The notes under the pieces: model-generated
The model's database searches: none
Told to the model about the DNA's origin: nothing
Seen by the model: the letters and a program-made list of their open reading frames with translations, nothing else
Made by a program: the position numbers and the translations under genes
DNA from: Flavobacteriales bacterium
GTDB lineage: Bacteria > Bacteroidota > Bacteroidia > Flavobacteriales_D > Crocinitomicaceae
Direction of reading: 5' to 3'
DNA length: 40,054 nucleotides
NCBI GenBank assembly: GCA_947505255.1
Contig: CANNKP010000008.1
Coordinates: 1-40,054 of the forward strand
Part shown: one piece after another, positions 25,511 through 33,098 of the stretch
Position numbering within the stretch: the first letter of the stretch is position 1
Layout of the letters: each line of letters starts with the position of its first letter

Positions 25511-25975
25511 ATGTTTTCAAAATCATGCGAATATGGCCTTCAAGCAATTATATACATTGCTTTGAACGCTTCAGAGAATAAGAAAGTTGGTTTAAAAGAA
25601 ATTGCAGAACAGCAGGAAATTCCAACACAATACTTGAGTAAAATCCTTCAACAACTTGTTAAACACAAAATATTGGATTCAATGAAAGGACCAAATGGTG
25701 GCTTCTTTCTTAAGAAAAATCCTGAAAAATTAACTTTATTAGAAGTTGTAACAATTATTGACGGCACAGATCTTTTTGACCAATGTGGTATTGGATTGAA
25801 AAAATGCACAGACAAAAATCCATGTCCGATTCACCATGAATATAAATTGGTGAAGGCTCAAATTAAAAAAATCTTTGAGGAGAAATCGATTAGTCAGTTA
25901 TGCAATGATATCCATGAAGGGAAAAGTATTTTGAATTTTAATTCATCAAATCAGTTGTCCTTGGCACGTCACTAA
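25511..25975 (+). CDS. Rrf2-family transcriptional regulator with Fe-S-type cysteines
   Basis: A 154-residue Rrf2 protein (IscR/NsrR/RsrR relatives). The N-terminal winged helix starts MFSKSCEYGLQAIIYIAL, with the wing at KGPNGGFFL. The three cysteines expected for an Fe-S sensor occur as C-x6-C-x5-C in DQCGIGLKKCTDKNPCPIH (about 97-111). Such proteins sense oxygen, nitric oxide or Fe-S status. It follows the aromatic operon by 101 bp and overlaps the convergent radical SAM gene by 30 bp. It could tell an anaerobic, Fe-S-rich pathway whether clusters are intact, or be a general Fe-S or NO regulator. Target genes are unknown. Confidence 0.88.
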   Translation: MFSKSCEYGLQAIIYIALNASENKKVGLKEIAEQQEIPTQYLSKILQQLVKHKILDSMKGPNGGFFLKKNPEKLTLLEVVTIIDGTDLFDQCGIGLKKCTDKNPCPIHHEYKLVKAQIKKIFEEKSISQLCNDIHEGKSILNFNSSNQLSLARH

Positions 25976-26875
25976 TTCTTTCATTCTCTTCTCAACTCTG
26001 CTTGTAAATTCATAGTTTTTCACTCCGTCCCAATGAGGTGCAATCAAAAGATCTTTTGGTGCTTCGGAGAGAAAACGTTGCACAACAATATCTGGTCTCA
26101 GGTTTTCTAAAAATTCAACGGTAATATTTAAATACTCGGATAAAGTTAGAAGTTTGAAAGAGTCATTGTTAGCTTCAAAATCTTTGGCTAATTGTGTTCC
26201 TTTTAAAATCTGTAAATGATGAATTTTAAGGAATTTCAATGGTAACTTTGAAACGTTTTTTGCATGCAATAATAAGTCATCTTTCGTTTCCCATGGAAAT
26301 CCTAAAATGAGATGGCCACCCACCAAAATATTTTTACTTGATAACATCTCAACCGCCTCTATTGTCTCTTGATAGGTGTGACAGCGATTAATTTTCTGAA
26401 GTGTTATTTCATCTGTTGATTCGATTCCAAGTTCAACTGAGACATATTTTGTTTTAGAAATTTCTTGAAGATACTCAGCTATTTCGTTCGAAATACAATC
26501 GGGTCTTGTTCCTATAACTAATCCAATTACCCCTGGAACATTGAGCGCTTCTTCATATGTTTTAATGAGCGTCTCGTTGTTGTGATAGGTATTGGTGTAC
26601 GATTGAAAATAAGCTAAATATTTTATCGCTTTATACCTTTTAGAAAAGAAATTTATTCCCTCCGTTAATTGCTGAGTAACACTTTTTTTCGCATTTGCAT
26701 ATTCCGGCTTAATGGAATTTATGTTACAATAAGTACATCCTCCCAAACTTTTTGTACCGTCTCTATTCGGGCAAGAATAACCCGTGTTAATCGAAATCTT
26801 TTGTACTCGCTCACCAAAGGTTTCCCGAATATAGTTGGAATAGCTATTGAATACAGGTTTATTTTTAGAAACCAT
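25946..26875 (-). CDS. YhcC-like radical SAM protein (TIGR01212 family)
   Basis: A 309-residue radical SAM protein. Candidate cluster cysteines are C35, C47 and C50 (YSCPNRDG, GGCTYC), spaced wider than CxxxCxxC, as in the YhcC/TIGR01212 family, with the preceding ERVQKISINTG. Further conserved parts are LAYFQSYTNTY, IGTRPDC and ELGIES. The family's biochemical role is not established. The 3' end overlaps the convergent Rrf2 gene by 30 bp and the start overlaps the hemerythrin gene by 11 bp, which places it at the end of the minus-strand hcr transcription unit. It is probably not specific to aromatics. Confidence 0.87.
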   Translation of the reverse strand: MVSKNKPVFNSYSNYIRETFGERVQKISINTGYSCPNRDGTKSLGGCTYCNINSIKPEYANAKKSVTQQLTEGINFFSKRYKAIKYLAYFQSYTNTYHNNETLIKTYEEALNVPGVIGLVIGTRPDCISNEIAEYLQEISKTKYVSVELGIESTDEITLQKINRCHTYQETIEAVEMLSSKNILVGGHLILGFPWETKDDLLLHAKNVSKLPLKFLKIHHLQILKGTQLAKDFEANNDSFKLLTLSEYLNITVEFLENLRPDIVVQRFLSEAPKDLLIAPHWDGVKNYEFTSRVEKRMKELVTCQGQLI

Positions 26876-27413
26876 TTACTGCCAATTCACCTCTTAAATC
26901 CTGAGGAATTTGCTCCAATTCGGTTTTTAAATCTTCGCCCAATTCTAAATCGATATCCTTAAAACGGAAGTACATATTTTCCAATTGACTGTCAGTAAAC
27001 AAGTTTTCAGCTATACTGAATAATTCATCATTTTCCACAGCGATATGATCCAATAAATCATTCACATATCTCTTTAAAAGTACATGTGCTTTTATCAATT
27101 CATCGCTTTCAATTAAATCTTCTATCTCCTTCGTATACTCACGAAACATCTCATGATGTTCTTCCAATTCATCGATAATTTCGTTTAACAAAAAATCAGG
27201 ATGATTGATCAATTCGGGGAACAATACTTCTTCCTCTTTTCTATGATGAAAAACATCACTATACTCCCTAAAGAAGTAAAGCAATTTGGAAACCATTGCT
27301 CGGTATTTTTCATGATCTTTTTCCCAAAGCCCATCCATTGAATGAATAACACTTTCCACTTGTTCGATTGTTGAATGCTCTTTCATGAGCATTTCTGCCG
27401 GATTATTTCCCAT
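26865..27413 (-). CDS. Hemerythrin (HHE) domain protein
   Basis: A 182-residue protein, mostly helical, with the di-iron ligands of a hemerythrin HHE domain: H13 (KEHSTIE), H56/H57 with E60 (FHHRKEEE), H86/H87 (ELEEHHEMF) and H123 with E127 (DHIAVENDE). Such proteins bind oxygen or nitric oxide, or help repair Fe-S clusters (YtfE-like). The start is 2 bp from the hcrB stop, so it is likely translated from the same transcript as 4-hydroxybenzoyl-CoA reductase. A role in shielding the oxygen-sensitive enzymes is plausible but inferred. The C-terminal ~40 residues are outside the bundle core. Confidence 0.85.
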   Translation of the reverse strand: MGNNPAEMLMKEHSTIEQVESVIHSMDGLWEKDHEKYRAMVSKLLYFFREYSDVFHHRKEEEVLFPELINHPDFLLNEIIDELEEHHEMFREYTKEIEDLIESDELIKAHVLLKRYVNDLLDHIAVENDELFSIAENLFTDSQLENMYFRFKDIDLELGEDLKTELEQIPQDLRGELAVNGF

Positions 27414-27415
27414 TT

Positions 27416-28348
27416 TTAGATTCCTAATTTTTCAAAAGATTCATTTAAAAATACAGGTATCATATCTCTTCTATACGTTCTAGAAAACATATCGTTTTCA
27501 ACCGCTCTTCCACCTTTTACAGCTTTTTTAACGAGCTCCGAAGTATCATCATTCAATTTACCTTCTACTAAAACTGGTTTAGGATCTACTCCTGCTAAAA
27601 CTATTCGAATTGCATTGTCTTTATTGATAGAAACAACCGTTGTTAAGGATGTAAATTCTAACGTTTCTCTCAGTCTTAATTTTTTGAAAATGCATCTGAA
27701 ATTTTGACCCAGAGGCAGTATTATTTCTTTGATAATTGTCGTGTTTTTTATTGTTTTTGGTTTTACTCCATCTCCTGAAAATAAAGCTTCCAATGCAATA
27801 ATCCGTTCTCCTTCTGGTTCTATCAACCGAACGTGGGCATTCATCGCTATTAGTGCTGGAGCCGTGTCTGAAACAAATTCTGAGAAACATGCTTTTTTTC
27901 CGCCTGAGGCAATACAAATATTTCCATTACATTTTAGACAATAACCAGCTGCTTCACGCCACCAATCAGATTGATTATAATAAATACATCTGTTTTCGCA
28001 AAGAACATTACCTCCCAAAGTTGCCGTTTTACGAATCAATGGTGAACCTACGGCATGTGCTGCTTCTATTAAAACAGGGAATTCATTTTGAATATCACTT
28101 GATTTTTTTAGATCACTCAATTTTGTAAGTGCACCGATATAAAGGTATTTATCATCTTTACGAATTCCTTTTAACTCTTCAATTGAAGTTATATCAATGT
28201 AATGCAAAGTTGTATCATTTCCTTGATACTTGTTAACCATGATATCCGTACCGCCTGCCATGAATCGGGAGTCTAACGGGTTTAAAGAGACAATTTGAAT
28301 TGCTTCTTCTATCGTTGCCGGCTTTGTATATTGTTTTTCTGAAACCAT
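27416..28348 (-). CDS. hcrB: 4-hydroxybenzoyl-CoA reductase, FAD/4Fe-4S subunit
   Basis: A 310-residue FAD-binding subunit of the xanthine oxidase family (FAD motif RFMAGGTDIMV near 29-39; TLGGNVL near 110). What makes it HcrB rather than a generic CO or xanthine dehydrogenase subunit is the extra loop with C121, C137, C145 and C154 (plus C117 and C140). The C121/137/145/154 spacing equals that of the extra 4Fe-4S cluster ligands in Thauera HcrB (recalled as 122/138/146/155). This loop lets the enzyme run backwards, feeding ferredoxin electrons to the molybdenum site. It lies 4 bp after the fused hcrCA gene. Confidence 0.9.
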   Translation of the reverse strand: MVSEKQYTKPATIEEAIQIVSLNPLDSRFMAGGTDIMVNKYQGNDTTLHYIDITSIEELKGIRKDDKYLYIGALTKLSDLKKSSDIQNEFPVLIEAAHAVGSPLIRKTATLGGNVLCENRCIYYNQSDWWREAAGYCLKCNGNICIASGGKKACFSEFVSDTAPALIAMNAHVRLIEPEGERIIALEALFSGDGVKPKTIKNTTIIKEIILPLGQNFRCIFKKLRLRETLEFTSLTTVVSINKDNAIRIVLAGVDPKPVLVEGKLNDDTSELVKKAVKGGRAVENDMFSRTYRRDMIPVFLNESFEKLGI

Positions 28349-28352
28349 CCTT

Positions 28353-31166
28353 TTAAGCTATAATTTCGTTATTTAATGCTTTCATTTTCGCCAATATATC
28401 TTCCGGTTTAATTGGCAAAGAGGTAATTCTTACACCGACCGCATCATAGATTGCATTGGCGATGGAAGGAATCGATGGATGCAATGCTCCTTCTCCTGTT
28501 TCCTTCGCTCCAAAAGGTCCTTCTGGATCAATTGTTTCAATAATATTTACATGAATATCTGGCGTATCTAGTGTTGTCGGAATTTTGTAATCCAATAAGT
28601 TGGCATTCATCAATAAACCTTTCACATACCTCATCTCTTCACTAACTGCTTGACCTAAGCCCATATGCCATGATCCTTCTAATTGTCCTTCCACAGCCAA
28701 TGGATTCAATGCTTTTCCACAATCGTGTGCTCCCCACATATTGAGAACTTTAACGAAACCAGTTTTGGGATCAACTTGTACTTCTGAAATCATTGCACCG
28801 AACGTATACGAAGGACTCAATCCAGCTCCTGCTCCTTTGAAATCACCTCCCAATTTTGGTGAATTATAGCATCCACTAGTATTTAAAGCCCCAACATGTC
28901 GTGTTCCCATCTCAATTGCTTCTACCCAACTTAAATTGACTTTCATGTCATTGGAGAAAACTCTTTCATTGGCAATGTTTAATTCTGAAATGTCTAAATT
29001 AGTATATTTTGCTACTGCTGTAAGTACTTTTTCTTTTAAATTTTCAGCCGCCATTTTCGCAGCATTTCCAGCCATGAATGTTACTCTACTTGAATAACTT
29101 CCTAAATCAATCGGAGTTAATAAGGTATCAGCTGCAACAACAAATAAATTGTCCATACTTAATCCTAAAACCTCTCCAACAACAATTGCTAGCATAGTGT
29201 CTGAACCTTGACCAATGTCACTCGCACCAGATGTTATCAGTACACGTCCATCCATATCTACTTTCAAATGAACCACCGATTGGGGATATTCATTCCAGTG
29301 AATTGGCAAAGCACTACCACTGATAAAGAATCCACAAGCGACTCCGTAACCGTGACCAAAAGAAAGTTTCTTAAATTTATTCTTCCAATCAGATTGCTCC
29401 ATCACTCTTTTCAAACTTAATGCACTACCATTGGATGTAATTCTATATTCTCCAACCGTTAAAGTATCCGAATCTAAGAAGTTCTTGAAGCGTAACTCAC
29501 ATGGGTCGATATCCAAATTTCTTGACATCATATCCAACATAGTCTCAACTGCAAACCTTGAATTTACTGCTCCATGACCACGCATTGCACCACTTTGCGG
29601 TTTATTAGTGTAAGCTCTTAATGTTTTGAAACCGAAATTATCAATTTTATATGGAGCTTGAAGTAATACTCCGTTGTAGTAAGAAGTTACTACACCAAAA
29701 CTTCCATATGCTCCACCATCAATAACAATATCAGCATCTAAAACCTGAATTTTTCCTTCATTACTCATCCCTAATTCCACTTTCATTTTGGAAGGGTGAC
29801 GACCATGATTAGTTAAGAATACTTCTTCTCTATTGAAGCGCATTTTAACAGGACGTCCAGTAATTTTCGCTAGATAGGAAATAATAATTTCATGTGGAAA
29901 AGGATCACTTTTTCCTCCAAATCCTCCACCAACATAAGGTTTAATTACTCGAATTCGGTTCATTGGTGTTTCTAAAACTTTCGCTAAGAAACGTTGTAGA
30001 TAATGAGGTACTTGTGTAGCTGTGATAATTGTCAAACCATTTTCATCCCAATAAGCTGTTGCCGCATGAGGTTCTGTAAATCCATGATTGATTCCCTGAA
30101 ATTCAAATTCAACCGCAAGGCGATTATCCGATTCTTCCAATCCCTTTTGTTGATCTCCAAAACGTAATTCCGCCTTTTTATGAATATTATTATTGAATTT
30201 GGTATGTGCATGAATCTTTTCATTTTCACCAATGTCAACAATTGAATCATCCATTTCTAAGAATGGCTTATAGGGTGTGTAATCAATTTTTATCAATTTA
30301 CATGCTTCCGTAGCAATCTCTTCTGTTTCAGCAACAATCGCTACCACAATTTCTCCAATATACCTAGTTTTTTCAACCGCCAAAGCTGTCTCATCTTGAG
30401 ATATTGGCAAAACACCAAAAGAAATAGGTAATTCCTTTCCTGTTAAAATGGCTTTTACACCTTCTAGATTTTTTGCTGCTTCTAAATGAATTGCATCAAT
30501 TTTGGCATGGGGATGAATACTTCTCACAAATTTGCAGAACAAAGCATTTTTTGTTTTGATATCATCAGCGTATTCAGCGTTTCCATTCGCTTTTTTAGCA
30601 GCTTCTATATACGGACGAGCCTGTCCGACCATTCCAAATTTTGCCGCTTCATTTTCTTCTTTGTGGCAATTCCCATGCTCATCTCTATTTGAACAACCAG
30701 TTGACTCACTTTCGTGAACATATGATTCAACTGCATCCACAATTTTTTTATAACCAGTACAACGACATAAATTTCCAGAAAGCGCTTCTTTTATTTCATC
30801 TCTAGTCGGATTAGGATTTTCTTCTAAATAAGAAAGAGTTGTCATAATCATACCTGGAGTACAATACCCGCATTGAATAGCTCCATGTTCCACAAACTTA
30901 TCTTGTAACTTGTGAGGAACATCTTTGTCTGCAATTCCTTCAATGGTTGTAATAGAAGCACCTTCCATTCTCAAAGCTGGAGTAATACAACTTTGAACGG
31001 GCTCTCCATCTACAATAACAGTACAAGCGCCACAACTTCCTTGTTCGCAGCCTATTTTCGTACCTGTCAAATTTACTTTCTCACGGATAACTTTTGATAG
31101 AGTATCGTGTTCGTTCACCAATACCTTATGCTTGGTTCCATTTACAGTTAATGTTAAGATCTTCAT
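28353..31166 (-). CDS. hcrCA: 4-hydroxybenzoyl-CoA reductase, fused 2Fe-2S (HcrC) and molybdenum (HcrA) subunits
   Basis: A 937-residue protein joining two subunits that are separate in Thauera. Residues 1-~155 are HcrC-like: the plant-type 2Fe-2S motif C40/C45/C48/C60 (CEQGSCGACT) and the second cluster C99/C102/C134/C136 (CGYC, CRCTGY). A polar linker (~160-185, Cys/His-rich) leads into the HcrA-like molybdopterin domain: GGGFGGKSDPF, RGHGAVNSRFA, SDIGQGSDTM, and GAKETGEGA with the active-site Glu. The complex removes the para-hydroxyl of 4-hydroxybenzoyl-CoA to give benzoyl-CoA. The summed length fits HcrC plus HcrA (about 161 + 769). Its start overlaps the xdhC stop by ATGA. Confidence 0.87.
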   Translation of the reverse strand: MKILTLTVNGTKHKVLVNEHDTLSKVIREKVNLTGTKIGCEQGSCGACTVIVDGEPVQSCITPALRMEGASITTIEGIADKDVPHKLQDKFVEHGAIQCGYCTPGMIMTTLSYLEENPNPTRDEIKEALSGNLCRCTGYKKIVDAVESYVHESESTGCSNRDEHGNCHKEENEAAKFGMVGQARPYIEAAKKANGNAEYADDIKTKNALFCKFVRSIHPHAKIDAIHLEAAKNLEGVKAILTGKELPISFGVLPISQDETALAVEKTRYIGEIVVAIVAETEEIATEACKLIKIDYTPYKPFLEMDDSIVDIGENEKIHAHTKFNNNIHKKAELRFGDQQKGLEESDNRLAVEFEFQGINHGFTEPHAATAYWDENGLTIITATQVPHYLQRFLAKVLETPMNRIRVIKPYVGGGFGGKSDPFPHEIIISYLAKITGRPVKMRFNREEVFLTNHGRHPSKMKVELGMSNEGKIQVLDADIVIDGGAYGSFGVVTSYYNGVLLQAPYKIDNFGFKTLRAYTNKPQSGAMRGHGAVNSRFAVETMLDMMSRNLDIDPCELRFKNFLDSDTLTVGEYRITSNGSALSLKRVMEQSDWKNKFKKLSFGHGYGVACGFFISGSALPIHWNEYPQSVVHLKVDMDGRVLITSGASDIGQGSDTMLAIVVGEVLGLSMDNLFVVAADTLLTPIDLGSYSSRVTFMAGNAAKMAAENLKEKVLTAVAKYTNLDISELNIANERVFSNDMKVNLSWVEAIEMGTRHVGALNTSGCYNSPKLGGDFKGAGAGLSPSYTFGAMISEVQVDPKTGFVKVLNMWGAHDCGKALNPLAVEGQLEGSWHMGLGQAVSEEMRYVKGLLMNANLLDYKIPTTLDTPDIHVNIIETIDPEGPFGAKETGEGALHPSIPSIANAIYDAVGVRITSLPIKPEDILAKMKALNNEIIA

Positions 31167-31981
31167 AATGATTCTACTCTATTCGATTTAGAAATGTGTT
31201 TCTCATTGTTCTTTGAAGAATTAATTTCATTCTTCACTTTAATAATTTTTGCTAAAATACTTATGGCAATTTCTTCAGGTCCTGTAGCATTTATATTATA
31301 CCCCATCGGCATGTCAACTTTTAATAATTCCTCAAGATCATACAAAGAGGTTGAAAGAAACATCTTCTTCGTAATTTCAACTTTTCGTTGACTCCCAATC
31401 ATTCCCAAATATGCCTTAGGCTTGTTCAAACAAAAAGCAAGGATTTCGCGATCTAGAAAGTGGTCGTATGTCATAATTGCAATATATGATCGGTCATCAA
31501 AAGGAAGCATAGGTAATACTTCGAGATATGAAACGTTCATCTTATTAACTTCCTTACATTGCAATTGATCCATTTCTTCTTTTCGTTCATCGATAACGAA
31601 AACCTCAAAATCCAACGCTGAAGCAAATGTCGATAAAGCACGTCCAACATGACCTGCTCCAAAAATGTACAATTTATTTGTAGGCATAATAGATTCAATA
31701 TAAACAGTTACACTTCCTCCACAACACATTCCATGCTGTTGTAAAAGATTATGTTCAAATTCTCCCGATCTCTTTGTTTCTATAACATCAAGAGCATCTT
31801 TGATTACCCTCTTTTCAAAATTCCCTCCCCCAATAGTACCATAAATATTACCGCTCTCGGTTACTATCATTTTAGCCTCCGTTTTAAGTGGAGTTGAGCC
31901 TTTTGTGGATACAATTATACAGAGTGCATGATGTATGCCTTCTGCTTTTAATTCTTCAACTTTTTTATAAATACTTACCAC
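31163..31981 (-). CDS. xdhC: XdhC/CoxI-family molybdenum cofactor insertion protein
   Basis: A 272-residue XdhC-family protein. The N-terminal domain has GTIGGGNFEKRVI and HGMCCGGSVTVYIE; the C-terminal Rossmann domain has LYIFGAGHVGRALSTFA and MTYDHFLDREIL, ending with YLGMIGSQRK and NATGPEEIAISI. Family members bind the molybdenum cofactor, help its sulfuration and deliver it to xanthine-dehydrogenase-family enzymes. The target here is the fused HcrCA encoded next, with which the gene overlaps by 4 bp. It lies 6 bp after the mocA-like gene. Confidence 0.87.
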   Translation of the reverse strand: MVSIYKKVEELKAEGIHHALCIIVSTKGSTPLKTEAKMIVTESGNIYGTIGGGNFEKRVIKDALDVIETKRSGEFEHNLLQQHGMCCGGSVTVYIESIMPTNKLYIFGAGHVGRALSTFASALDFEVFVIDERKEEMDQLQCKEVNKMNVSYLEVLPMLPFDDRSYIAIMTYDHFLDREILAFCLNKPKAYLGMIGSQRKVEITKKMFLSTSLYDLEELLKVDMPMGYNINATGPEEIAISILAKIIKVKNEINSSKNNEKHISKSNRVESL

Positions 31982-31987
31982 CTTGTT

Positions 31988-32572
31988 CTAGCTAAAATAT
32001 TTCTGATACTCTTCCGGAGTATCTATATCCACAGTAACTAATTCATCCTCTACAACAACATTCAATCGTTTTTTCAATTTCAACTCATCTCTTAGAACCG
32101 ACTCTTTGGGGCAAGTCGCTAATTCTTTTAAAGTGACTTTGTCGATTAATATCGGGTGCCCACCTTTTCCATTATTAACAGGGCAAATAAAATTGGCTTC
32201 CGATTTATTTTTAATAAGTGCTTCAAGTGTTAAGCGCTCAATAAAAGGTGTATCAGCATTATGAATAAAACAGTGATCCACATCCACCAATTCCTCAATA
32301 CCTAATTGTAATGAGTAAAATTTTTCATACTCAGGATAATGATTGATCACAAAAACTGGTTTATCTATCATCAATGAACAAAGTTGATTTAACTGTGCTA
32401 CTTTATCCTTTTGAGTTACAACGATAATCTGTTTTATTCCAAATTCATGAAAAGAGGAAATGATATTTTCAAAAAAAGTGACTCCATTTTTCATTTTTAA
32501 AAAAAATTTGCACTGACCCATTCGTTTTGAATTTCCAGCTGCTAACAAAATCAATCCTGTTGAACTTCTCAT
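31988..32572 (-). CDS. mocA: MobA/MocA-like molybdenum cofactor nucleotidyltransferase
   Basis: A 194-residue NTP-transferase. The N-terminal nucleotide motif LILLAAGNSKRMGQCKFFL is the MobA/MocA signature, and HNADTPF and GKGGHPILI follow. MocA attaches CMP to molybdopterin for enzymes of the xanthine oxidase family, while MobA attaches GMP for the DMSO reductase family. Position upstream of xdhC and hcrCA favours the MocA role, giving the cytosine dinucleotide cofactor used by Hcr. The exact nucleotide is inferred. It lies 27 bp after the ferredoxin gene, with a TGAT-N4-ATCA dyad in the gap. Confidence 0.78.
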   Translation of the reverse strand: MRSSTGLILLAAGNSKRMGQCKFFLKMKNGVTFFENIISSFHEFGIKQIIVVTQKDKVAQLNQLCSLMIDKPVFVINHYPEYEKFYSLQLGIEELVDVDHCFIHNADTPFIERLTLEALIKNKSEANFICPVNNGKGGHPILIDKVTLKELATCPKESVLRDELKLKKRLNVVVEDELVTVDIDTPEEYQKYFS

Positions 32573-32583
32573 ATTCAGTTATA

Positions 32584-32595
32584 TGATTTACATCA
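32584..32595. promoter_or_regulatory. FNR/CRP-like dyad before the mocA-like gene
   Basis: TGATTTACATCA is a perfect TGAT-N4-ATCA dyad differing from the bcr box at one inner base. It is only 11 bp upstream of the mocA start codon and no TAnnTTTG element follows at 23 bp, so the activator arrangement seen at bcr and korA is absent. It might repress, or be a chance match. Confidence 0.25.
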
Positions 32596-32599
32596 CATT

Positions 32600-32965
<366 letters not shown>

Positions 32966-33027
32966 TCATACTTTTCAAACTTGCTATTTAAAGATATAAA
33001 TATCTAATAATATTTATTTCAATAATA

Positions 33028-33070
33028 TGACCTGAATCATAAATCAAAATTATTATTAATGATAGGTTTG
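33028..33070 (+). promoter_or_regulatory. Putative activator-dependent promoter of korAB
   Basis: TGACCTGAATCA (33028-33039) is an imperfect TGAY-N4-ATCA dyad. After exactly 23 bp comes TAGGTTTG (33063-33070), a full TAnnTTTG match. The bcr operon has the same elements with the same 23-bp gap. No TTG box at the usual place was seen. Transcription would start around 33074-33076, leaving a ~25-nt leader with an AGGAGG ribosome site. Confidence 0.5.
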
Positions 33071-33088
33071 TTTTAATATATTCTAATT

Positions 33089-33094
33089 AGGAGG
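33089..33094 (+). promoter_or_regulatory. Strong Shine-Dalgarno site before korA
   Basis: AGGAGG lies 4 bp before ATG 33099. Most genes in this window lack any Shine-Dalgarno sequence, as is normal in Bacteroidota, so a full consensus here is unusual. It supports ATG 33099 as the start. Confidence 0.5.
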
Positions 33095-33098
33095 TTTT

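Noticed and set aside
28353-32572. Xanthine or CO dehydrogenase cluster
   Set aside because: The general family fits, but the extra four-cysteine loop in the FAD subunit and the benzoyl-CoA pathway context favour 4-hydroxybenzoyl-CoA reductase.
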